Positions 1-5,474 of a DNA stretch of 5,910 nucleotides are shown in pieces. The notes below the pieces were generated by a model, which was given only the letters and a program-made list of their open reading frames with translations, was not told where the DNA came from and searched no databases. The translations under genes were made by a program, and so were the position numbers. The stretch spans positions 1 through 5,910 of the forward strand of contig JAFRWQ010000222.1 in NCBI GenBank assembly GCA_017437925.1, written 5' to 3'. Each line of letters begins with the position of its first letter. Within the stretch, counting starts at the first letter, position 1. This DNA comes from Bacillota bacterium. Its GTDB lineage: Bacteria; Bacillota_A; Clostridia; Peptostreptococcales; Anaerovoracaceae.

Positions 1-545
1 CCAAGGTGCTGGGCGTCGATATCAAGACCCTCATGTATCAGGTACCGGGCGGTATGCTCTCCAACCTGATGTCCCAGCTCAAGGACCAGCACGCCGAGGA
101 CAAGTACTACGAAGTGCTGAAGGAAGTCCCCAGGGTCAGGAAAGACCTGGGCGAGCCTCCCCTCGTAACTCCCTCCTCCCAGATCGTCGGTACCCAGGCG
201 GTGCTCAACGTTCTGATGGGCGAGCGCTACAAGGTGATAAGCGGCGAGACCAAGAACGTTCTTGCCGGCAAGTACGGCAAGACCCCGATGCCCATCAACA
301 AGGAGCTGCAGAAGAAGGCCCTCGGAGACGAGGAACCCATCACCTGCCGTCCCGCCGACCTGATCCCGCCCGAACTGGACAGGCTCGAAAAGGAGGTCGC
401 TCCCTACAAGCAGCAGGATGAAGACGTGCTCAGCTACGCCCTCTTCCCCCAGGTCGCCATCGACTTCTTCAAGTACAGGGAAGCCCAGCAGACCGGCATC
501 GACACCAAGGCCGCGGACGAAAAGAACAAGGCCTATCCGGTATAA
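1..545 (+). CDS. oadA: Oxaloacetate decarboxylase / pyruvate carboxylase-type carboxyltransferase alpha subunit, C-terminal part (5' end outside window)
   Basis: This is the C-terminal part, about 180 codons, of a carboxyltransferase subunit. The frame is open from the left edge (first whole codon at 3), so the GTG at 6 is an internal valine, not a start. Counting from that codon, the conserved OadA/PYC domain is seen as YQVPGGMLSNL (11-21), VPRVRKDLG (41-49), PPLVTPSSQIVGTQAVLNVL (51-70) and ITCRPADLIPPEL (112-124). In this family the enzyme moves CO2 between a keto acid (oxaloacetate or pyruvate) and carboxybiotin. In decarboxylases it works in the cytoplasm beside a sodium-pumping membrane partner. 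The protein ends in KNKAYPV with no following Pro/Ala linker and no MKM biotinyl site, so the biotin carrier must be a separate protein. TAA stop at 543-545; a terminator follows, so this is the last gene of its unit. Whether it serves decarboxylation or carboxylation cannot be told from the fragment. Confidence 0.93.
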   Translation, partial: KVLGVDIKTLMYQVPGGMLSNLMSQLKDQHAEDKYYEVLKEVPRVRKDLGEPPLVTPSSQIVGTQAVLNVLMGERYKVISGETKNVLAGKYGKTPMPINKELQKKALGDEEPITCRPADLIPPELDRLEKEVAPYKQQDEDVLSYALFPQVAIDFFKYREAQQTGIDTKAADEKNKAYPV

Positions 546-560
546 AAGACAAAACATAAC

Positions 561-590
561 GGCCCCGGGGAACCGTATTTCCCCGGAGCC
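561..590. other. GC-rich hairpin just after oadA
   Basis: A 12-bp inverted repeat with one mismatch (GGCCCCGGGGAA at 561-572, TTCCCCGGAGCC at 579-590; the C564/A587 pair is the mismatch) encloses a 6-nt loop and lies 15 nt after the oadA stop. On the plus strand it lacks a T-tract, so it is not a standard terminator by itself. It may protect the mRNA 3' end. Read from the minus strand it is followed by a loosely T-rich stretch (reverse complement of 541-558) and could be a back-up terminator for the facing deacetylase gene. Confidence 0.55.
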
Positions 591-606
591 GGGCTGAAAA
601 ACAAAG

Positions 607-639
607 AAAGCGGGCAGGCCGCAAAGCCTCCCGCTTTTT
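607..639. terminator. Intrinsic terminator between convergent oadA and polysaccharide deacetylase genes
   Basis: The stem is AAAGCGGG (607-614), a single bulged C at 615, AGGC (616-619), loop CGCAAA (620-625), GCCT (626-629) and CCCGCTTT (630-637), running into TTTTT at 635-639. That is 12 base pairs with one bulge plus a U-tract, the usual Rho-independent form for oadA. The A-rich left flank (596-609) becomes a T-rich tail on the other strand, so the same hairpin can terminate the minus-strand transcript whose last gene stops at 661. Confidence 0.88.
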
Positions 640-660
640 ATGTTCCGCCCTCTGCGGATG

Positions 661-1485
661 CTAGTTTATGGGCTTTTGACGGCAATCGTAAAGGCCTTTG
701 CGAAGAGGCATCAGGGTGTAGCCGCGGTCCAGGCAGTAAACGATAATGTCTTCCACCGCCGCCACTGTGAAGCCGTAGCTGTCATGGAGCAGGACGACAG
801 CTACGTTCTTTTGCTCTATGCCGTCTATTACGTTCTGATATATCTCGGCGGTATCCGTTACCCCTTCGCTGTCGCCCCCGGTCGCGTTCCAGTCGATGTA
901 CTCGAATCCCTTATCCGCGGCATGTTCCGAAAGCCTGGTCATGATGCCGATGTTGTAGTCCATGCTTACCCGGTTCCCCGTGCCTCCCGGGAAGCTCATG
1001 AACTTTGCCCGCTCTCCTGTCTTTTCCTCGATGACATCGTTCATCTTCGCGCTGTCATCCCAGAAAGCCTCATCCGACGAATATATCAGGCCGTAATCAT
1101 GAGTATAGGAATGGACTCCGACGGTGTGCCCTTCTTTATGCTCGCGGGCGATCAGATCCAGATATTCCTTATTAAGGGCCGTAACAAAGAACGAGGCCTT
1201 GACATTGTATTTCTTAAGTATGTCCAAAAGCTCCGCCGTATTTTTGCTCGGACCGTCGTCAAAGGTCAGGAATACGACCTTTTTCGCAAGCCGGTATTTG
1301 ACCAGCTGCTTTGCGGTCATCCTGCTGACGGCGATCTGCGCAGCCAGCGCAAAGCAGAGCGCGAGAACCATGAGGACCGCCGCAAGCTTTTTGGCCCGGG
1401 ACGCGAAGGGGCGGCTCTGCTTTCCGGCCGGTCTTTCTTCCGCCGCTTTATTTACGCTTCCGCCTGTTTCTTCTGTCTGTTTCAT
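661..1485 (-). CDS. Membrane-anchored polysaccharide deacetylase (NodB homology domain)
   Basis: A 274-aa protein with a basic, hydrophilic N-terminus (1-33), one hydrophobic segment (about 34-54) acting as signal anchor, and an external NodB domain from about residue 68 to the end. Motifs: TFDDGP (74-79, catalytic-base and metal Asp), HSYTH (125-129, two metal His), SFPGG (164-168, motif 3), DWN (198-200) and LLHD (232-235, catalytic His). Family members remove acetyl groups from N-acetylglucosamine in peptidoglycan or other glycans; a cell-wall substrate is the likeliest here but is inferred. Oddity: motif 3 normally reads RFPGG or RxPxG, but the arginine is serine (AGC, one base from CGC). 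The ATG at 1485 is the only reasonable start: an in-frame TAA lies 45 nt upstream with no ATG, GTG or TTG codon between, although no Shine-Dalgarno is visible. It lies 49 nt after ogt and is probably co-transcribed with it. Stop codon TAG. Confidence 0.9.
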   Translation of the reverse strand: MKQTEETGGSVNKAAEERPAGKQSRPFASRAKKLAAVLMVLALCFALAAQIAVSRMTAKQLVKYRLAKKVVFLTFDDGPSKNTAELLDILKKYNVKASFFVTALNKEYLDLIAREHKEGHTVGVHSYTHDYGLIYSSDEAFWDDSAKMNDVIEEKTGERAKFMSFPGGTGNRVSMDYNIGIMTRLSEHAADKGFEYIDWNATGGDSEGVTDTAEIYQNVIDGIEQKNVAVVLLHDSYGFTVAAVEDIIVYCLDRGYTLMPLRKGLYDCRQKPIN

Positions 1486-1534
1486 TTTAAAAGGGGTATT
1501 TTGAGGGTATGGGAACTGTCTCAGGTAGACATGA

Positions 1535-2068
1535 CTAACTTAATATATTTTTACCCGCGATGTCAACAGTATCCTGCGAAGTATCCGCGCCTTCGAGCTT
1601 AAGAAGGGCCAGCTTTTTTTCAAGGCCCCCCGCGTAGCCGGTGAGGCTTCCGTCCGCTCCGACCACCCTGTGGCAGGGTACGATGATCGAGACCGGGTTG
1701 CGGCCGACGGCCCCTCCCACGGCCTGGGCTGAGGCCGGGCGGCCGGTGAGAGCGCTGAGCTTTCCCGCAAGAGCCCCGTAGCTTTCCGTCGTCCCTTTAG
1801 GTATCTCCAAAAGCAGGTTCCAAACAGCCTTCTGAAAGGCGGAGCCTTCAAGGGAGAGGGCAGGCGCGGGACCCGGATCTTCACCGGCGAAATATGCCTT
1901 GAGCCAGCTTTCGGCAAGGCGGAAGACGGGCAGATCCTTCTCTTCGTATTCTCCGAGCCCCCGGGCGTAATACTTCTGACCGTCAAACCACAGGCCCGTC
2001 AGGGCGGTCCCGTCCGACGCGAGGGTGACAGGCCCCAGAGGCGTATCGAGATGATGAACGTATTTCAT
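1535..2068 (-). CDS. ogt: Methylated-DNA--protein-cysteine S-methyltransferase
   Basis: A 177-aa suicide repair protein that takes the alkyl group from O6-alkylguanine in DNA onto its own cysteine, in the cytoplasm. It has an N-terminal RNase-H-like domain (about 1-70) and a C-terminal DNA-binding and catalytic domain (about 75-160). The active-site motif PCHRVV lies at 131-136 with acceptor Cys132, preceded by the helix-turn-helix region AQAVGGAVGRNPVSI (114-128) and followed by GSLTGYAGGLEKK (140-152), the alkyl-pocket loop. There is no AdaA zinc domain, so it is a stand-alone Ogt type and not the Ada regulator. The residue matching the human arginine finger (RAVGGA) is glutamine here, a variant I recall from other Clostridia-like Ogt proteins. 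The ATG at 2068 has a good ribosome site (AAAGGA, 2075-2080 on the minus strand, 6-nt spacing). Residues 161-177 form a short unconserved tail. Stop codon TAG. First gene of a pair with the deacetylase. Confidence 0.93.
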   Translation of the reverse strand: MKYVHHLDTPLGPVTLASDGTALTGLWFDGQKYYARGLGEYEEKDLPVFRLAESWLKAYFAGEDPGPAPALSLEGSAFQKAVWNLLLEIPKGTTESYGALAGKLSALTGRPASAQAVGGAVGRNPVSIIVPCHRVVGADGSLTGYAGGLEKKLALLKLEGADTSQDTVDIAGKNILS

Positions 2069-2117
2069 TGAGCATCCTTTCTTTTAAGGCCGAAGGAGTT
2101 ATCCCCCGGGCTCCTTT

Positions 2118-2126
2118 ATTATACCA
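2118..2126 (-). promoter_or_regulatory. Extended -10 promoter of the ogt-deacetylase unit
   Basis: On the minus strand the sequence reads TGG-TATAAT: a perfect -10 hexamer (2118-2123) with the TGn extension (2124-2126). No convincing -35 is seen at 16-18 bp spacing, as expected for an extended -10 promoter. Transcription would start near 2111, giving a leader of about 40 nt before the ogt ATG at 2068. Confidence 0.72.
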
Positions 2127-2157
2127 CAGCGGAGACCCCGGTATCCCGCCACCGTTT

Positions 2158-2186
2158 TTGAAGTTTTCGGCGAAATATGATATAGT
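2158..2186 (+). promoter_or_regulatory. Sigma-A type promoter for the serine hydrolase operon
   Basis: TTGAAG (-35, 2158-2163), a 17-bp spacer and TATAGT (-10, 2181-2186), with TGA just before the -10 giving a TGn extension. A start near 2193 would leave a leader of about 35 nt to the ATG at 2228. The site is divergent from the ogt promoter, with upstream ends only about 30 bp apart, so both could be affected by one bound regulator. No clear operator palindrome was found. Confidence 0.75.
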
Positions 2187-2227
2187 TTTACGAAGCGTTT
2201 TGTTTTTAAGCGCAGCAGGAGGAAAGC

Positions 2228-3181
2228 ATGAGCATAGATATGGTCCCCTTCGCGGAAAAGATATGCCAGAACAAGCTGGGAGTACACCACATTACGGTCC
2301 TGCAGCACGGCAGGGAGGTCGGCAAGTTCGATTTTGAAGCCTACGACAGGCGGGACAACATCCACTCGGCTACCAAGAGCGTGGTGAGCCTGGCCGCCGG
2401 AATAGCGATGGACGAAGGCCTCTTCACCCTTGATACCAGGCCCGTCGACGTGCTCCCCGAGCACGTTCCGGACGGTATGGACAAAGGCTGGGAAAAGGTC
2501 ACCGTAAAGCATCTTCTCACCATGAGCAGCGGCCACCGGGTAAAGCTCCTCGACGGCTACTCCCTCATCCCCGGGGTCATAAACCGGGACGACATCGAAG
2601 ACCTGGACTGGGTCCACTTCGCCTTCGGAAAGCCTCTGACCTACGAGCCCGGCACCCGCTGGGTCTACAATAACGCCTGTCCCATAATCCTGGGCAGGAT
2701 GATGGCAAAGCTCACCGGGGAGAACCTCATCGACTGGCTGAGGCCCAGATTCTTCGAACCCATGGAGATAAGGAATCCCCAGTGGCTCACAGACCCGCAG
2801 GGCTTTACCTGCGGAGCTGGAGGCCTTCAGCTCAACGTCAAGGAGCTGGCAAGGATAGGCCTGCTGGTCCTGGACAAGGGCTCATACAAGGGAAGGCAGA
2901 TCGTTCCTTCGGCCTACGTTGAGGAAGCGGTGCGCTTTCACATCGACAACGGCATAGGGGTCTCCCCCGACAAGCCCGACTCAAAGGCGGGCTACGGCTA
3001 TTTCTTCTGGAGGGCCGCGAGGGACAACGCGTACTGCATGGTGGGCTGGGGCGGCCAGCTCTGCATAGTGCTCCCGGACCAGGACGCCGTCATCGCCCTC
3101 AACTCCTTCGAATTCAGGCGCCAGATGCTCTTCGATACGATCTGGAGCGCCATCGTTCCGCAGCTTAAGGAAAACGCCTGA
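2228..3181 (+). CDS. Serine hydrolase, class C beta-lactamase / penicillin-binding-protein-like family, cytoplasmic
   Basis: A 317-aa protein of the beta-lactamase fold (PF00144 type). The catalytic triad of motifs is visible: SATK (Ser47 nucleophile, Lys50), YNN (Tyr147-Asn149) and GWGG (273-276), the last standing in the place of the usual H/KxG box on the final strand. Conserved structural pieces include VKHLLTMSSG (93-102), YEPGTRWVYNN (139-149) and GYGYFFW (255-261). Family members hydrolyse esters, peptides, D-amino-acid amides or linear amides; the substrate here cannot be read from sequence. No signal peptide or membrane segment is present and the protein is short for the family, so it is probably cytoplasmic and more likely a small-amide or ester hydrolase than a wall enzyme or a drug-resistance beta-lactamase. 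The start is firm: AGGAGG at 2217-2222, 5 nt before the ATG. First gene of the plus-strand run; the GNAT gene begins 39 nt after its TGA. Confidence 0.88.
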   Translation: MSIDMVPFAEKICQNKLGVHHITVLQHGREVGKFDFEAYDRRDNIHSATKSVVSLAAGIAMDEGLFTLDTRPVDVLPEHVPDGMDKGWEKVTVKHLLTMSSGHRVKLLDGYSLIPGVINRDDIEDLDWVHFAFGKPLTYEPGTRWVYNNACPIILGRMMAKLTGENLIDWLRPRFFEPMEIRNPQWLTDPQGFTCGAGGLQLNVKELARIGLLVLDKGSYKGRQIVPSAYVEEAVRFHIDNGIGVSPDKPDSKAGYGYFFWRAARDNAYCMVGWGGQLCIVLPDQDAVIALNSFEFRRQMLFDTIWSAIVPQLKENA

Positions 3182-3206
3182 TCATCCCTCTTTCCCTTTA
3201 CACAGC

Positions 3207-3212
3207 AGGTGA
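3207..3212 (+). promoter_or_regulatory. Ribosome binding site deciding the GNAT start
   Basis: AGGTGA lies 8 nt before the ATG at 3221. The alternative GTG at 3209 is inside this motif and has no ribosome site of its own, so the ATG, giving the family-like N-terminus MANITFRQA, is chosen. Confidence 0.7.
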
Positions 3213-3220
3213 AACAAACC

Positions 3221-3703
3221 ATGGCAAACATCACATTCAGACAGGCGGGCGAGGAAGACTGCGCTCTCATACTCAAATTCATCAAAGGCCTTGCGGTATA
3301 CGAAAAGCTTGAAGACCAGGTGGTCGCGACCGAAGAAATGATCAGAGAACAGGTCTTCGAAAAAAGGAGGGCGGAGGTCCTTTTCGCCTGCCTTGACGGA
3401 AAAGAAGCGGGCTTCGCCTTCTTCTTCCACAACTTTTCTACTTTTCAGGGAAGAGCCGGCCTCTACCTGGAGTACCTCTTCGTGCTGCCCGAGTACAGGG
3501 GCCTCGGCCTTGGCAGGGCGACCTTAAAGGAGCTGGCCCGCCTCGCCGTTGAGCGGGGCTGCGGCAGGTTCGAGTAGATCTGCCTGGACTGGAACAAGCC
3601 CAGCATAGACTTTTACCTTTCCCTGGGCGCCATACCCATGAAGGGCTGGACCGTGTACAGGGTCACGGGAGACGCCCTGACCGGGCTGGCTGAAGAGGAA
3701 TAA
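3221..3703 (+). pseudogene. GNAT-family N-acetyltransferase (diamine/SSAT-like) interrupted by an in-frame amber codon
   Basis: The frame codes for 118 residues, meets TAG at 3575-3577, then continues without any frameshift for 41 more codons to TAA at 3701-3703. The full length, about 160 aa, matches the family. The first part holds FRQAGEEDCALILKFIKGLA (6-25) and the acetyl-CoA loop RGLGLG (93-98). The part after the TAG reads ICLDWNKPSIDFYLSLGA, the conserved last strand-helix with the Asn and Tyr of the fold. From memory of relatives (usually RxEWxxLDWNKPS) the TAG takes the place of Trp, TGG to TAG, a single G-to-A change. Family members acetylate small amines such as polyamines or thialysine in the cytoplasm. 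A product of 118 aa would lack the end of the fold and is unlikely to work. A second departure is Tyr where YLEDLFV normally has Asp. Best read as a recently broken gene, or a sequencing error; readthrough is less likely. It sits between the hydrolase and peptidase genes, 29 nt before the next ATG. Confidence 0.85.
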
Positions 3704-3732
3704 CGGGGTCTTGAGCCCTGCGGGAGATAAAA

Positions 3733-5364
3733 ATGAACTGGTATCAGGAAACAGAAGCTCTGACAAAGGAGCTGGTGAGCTTTAAGAGCGTAACCGAAGC
3801 CCCCGGCGAAGAGCAGAGGATGGCGGAGCACATACTGGGCCTTTACGAAAAGTTCGCGGATACGGTCCGCTTCGTTCCTACGAAGAACGACACGGTAAAG
3901 CGGGGCAGCGTCATCGCCCTTATCAAAGGAACGAAAAACGGAGGAAGCCCAAAGACCGTCATACTGCTGGGCCATCTGGACACCGTGGACGTACAGGACT
4001 ACGGGGCGGCCAAAGATCTTGCGACGGATCCGGACCGCCTTCCCGGAGCCTTAAGGTCCATGGGGGTGGGTCCCGAGGTCATCGAAGACATGGACAGCGG
4101 CCTTTACATGTTCGGAAGGGGCGCCCTCGACATGAAATCGGGGGTCGCGGCCCAGATGACGGTGATGAGGTACTTCTCGGAGCATCCCGAAGAGATATGC
4201 GGAAACCTCATGGCGGTCTGCGAGTGCGACGAAGAGGGAAACTCCGCCGGCATATTCTCCTGCCTTGAGGTCCTGGCCGAAATGAAGGAGGAGTTGGGAC
4301 TCGAGTACGCCGCATGCATAAACTCCGATTACTCCACTGCCGAAAGAAACGACCCCATGCGCTATATCTACGTGGGATCCATAGGCAAGCTCCTCCCCTG
4401 CTTTGCCGTCTTCGGAAAAGAAGCCCACGTGGGCCAGGTCTTTGCGAGCCTCGATCCCAACCTCATAACCGCCGAGATCACCAGAAGGCTGTGCTACAGC
4501 AGCGCCTTCTGCGACAGCAGGCTGGGCGAGACCACCCTTCCCCCCGTGTCCTTAAAGCAGGCCGACACCAAGGAGAGCTACACGGTCCAGACCGCCCTTA
4601 CGAGCTTTTCATACTACAACGTCTTCATGTACGGCATGGGGCCGGATGAAGTGCTTAAAAAGTGCAAAAGGGCGGCGATCGAGGCCATGGACGCCGCCAT
4701 TTCCCTCATAAGGGAGAACCACAGCGCCTGGCAAAAGATGTCCGGGACCGCCCTTCCTCCCCTCGCCTGGAAGACCAGGGTAATGCTCTGGAGCGAGTAC
4801 ATGAGTGAACTTGAAGGAAAGCTGGGCAAAGGCTTTGCCGAAGAACTGGACGCCTTCAGAAAAAAACTGGCCGAAGACGAGCCGGGCATGGACCTTCGCG
4901 CCTTTAGCCTTAAGGCCGCCGAGGAAGCGAGAAAGCGCGACCCCGACAAGAGCCCCCTGGTCCTCATCTTCGCCGGCTCCACCTACTACCCCAGGGTCGA
5001 GATAGACGGAAGCAGCGAAAAGGAGAAAGCCCTGATCGCCGCAGCGAAAAAGGCCGCCGAAGAAGTGAGCGCTTCCCTCCGCCCCATAGGCGTAAAAATG
5101 TTCTACCCCTACATCTCCGACAGCAGCTTCATGTACGTCTGCGGTGTGGGAGGAGACGAAAAGGTGCTTTCCGCCGAGATGCCCGCCTACGGGGTCCGCT
5201 GCAGCCACCCCGAGGCCCTTATCGCGAAGATCAACGCCCCCGTGGTCAACATAGGCAGCTTCGGATATGACGGCCACATGTTCACCGAAAGAGTCGAAAA
5301 GCGCCACAGCTTCGAGGCCGTCCCCCGCATGGTAAAAAGGACCGTCTGCGAGCTGCTGGGCTGA
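3733..5364 (+). CDS. M20-family metallopeptidase, RocB-like
   Basis: A 543-aa di-zinc hydrolase with all M20 metal and catalytic positions visible: GHLDTVD (80-86: His81 metal, Asp83 supporting), GRGALDMKSG (128-137: bridging Asp133), CDEEGN (165-170: Glu167 general base, Glu168 metal), NSDY (197-200: metal Asp199), AHVG (231-234, dimerisation-domain His232) and YDGHMFTERV (512-521: metal His515). Length and the GHLDTVDVQDYG block resemble RocB, the long M20 relative found in the Bacillus arginine-use operon, whose exact reaction is not firmly known. No signal peptide: cytoplasmic. Likely reaction: cleavage of an amide bond in a small peptide or N-acyl amino acid. About residues 355-405 are helical and charged, within the insert that makes this group longer than the usual 400 aa. 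Start supported by GGGAG at 3722-3726, 6 nt before the ATG. Third gene of the run; no terminator hairpin is seen after its TGA. No arginine catabolic gene is visible nearby. Confidence 0.9.
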   Translation: MNWYQETEALTKELVSFKSVTEAPGEEQRMAEHILGLYEKFADTVRFVPTKNDTVKRGSVIALIKGTKNGGSPKTVILLGHLDTVDVQDYGAAKDLATDPDRLPGALRSMGVGPEVIEDMDSGLYMFGRGALDMKSGVAAQMTVMRYFSEHPEEICGNLMAVCECDEEGNSAGIFSCLEVLAEMKEELGLEYAACINSDYSTAERNDPMRYIYVGSIGKLLPCFAVFGKEAHVGQVFASLDPNLITAEITRRLCYSSAFCDSRLGETTLPPVSLKQADTKESYTVQTALTSFSYYNVFMYGMGPDEVLKKCKRAAIEAMDAAISLIRENHSAWQKMSGTALPPLAWKTRVMLWSEYMSELEGKLGKGFAEELDAFRKKLAEDEPGMDLRAFSLKAAEEARKRDPDKSPLVLIFAGSTYYPRVEIDGSSEKEKALIAAAKKAAEEVSASLRPIGVKMFYPYISDSSFMYVCGVGGDEKVLSAEMPAYGVRCSHPEALIAKINAPVVNIGSFGYDGHMFTERVEKRHSFEAVPRMVKRTVCELLG

Positions 5365-5390
5365 AGTCCTGCCCATCCTTTGCTCCCCTA

Positions 5391-5417
5391 TTGTCCGCAG
5401 CGGCGGAATGATATAAA
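5391..5417 (+). promoter_or_regulatory. Probable extended -10 promoter ahead of the AbgA-like gene
   Basis: TGA-TATAAA (5409-5417) is an extended -10 element. A possible -35, TTGTCC (5391-5396), is only 15 bp upstream, shorter than ideal, so the extension probably matters more. A small 5-bp inverted repeat (ATGAT 5408-5412, ATCAT 5418-5422) overlaps the -10 and may be chance. The gap 5365-5474 holds no other recognisable feature. Confidence 0.5.
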
Positions 5418-5474
5418 ATCATGGCGTAAGAACCGATAAACCGTCCCCAATGAAGAGAAAGAACAGGAGAAAAC

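Noticed and set aside
1517..1531. TGTCT-CAGGT-AGACA inverted repeat between ogt and the deacetylase as a terminator or operator
   Set aside because: A 5-bp stem without T-tract, easily due to chance.
640..1602. Long open frame (320 codons) on the plus strand
   Set aside because: It lies fully antisense to the deacetylase and runs into the end of ogt, shows no family motif, and its opening overlaps the terminator T-tract. It is a by-product of GC-rich codon bias.
2093..2116. Inverted repeat AAGGAG / CTCCTT in the ogt leader as a riboswitch or attenuator
   Set aside because: Only 6 bp with a 12-nt loop, next to the predicted transcription start; no conserved aptamer structure or T-tract.
2099..2617. 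172-codon minus-strand open frame across the divergent promoter region
   Set aside because: Overlaps the serine hydrolase start and both promoters; no recognisable protein features.
3209..3220. GTG at 3209 as GNAT start, adding four residues
   Set aside because: It falls inside the AGGTGA ribosome site and lacks its own; the ATG at 3221 gives a family-like N-terminus.
3575..3577. TAG as reassigned sense codon (pyrrolysine, Gln or other)
   Set aside because: ogt and the deacetylase both end in TAG at positions fitting natural protein ends, so general reassignment is unlikely from this window; kept only as a thing to check in the finding.
4609..5376. 255-codon open frame on the minus strand
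   Set aside because: Antisense to the well-supported RocB-like M20 gene; composition is typical of a mirrored GC-rich gene and no motif or ribosome site was found.
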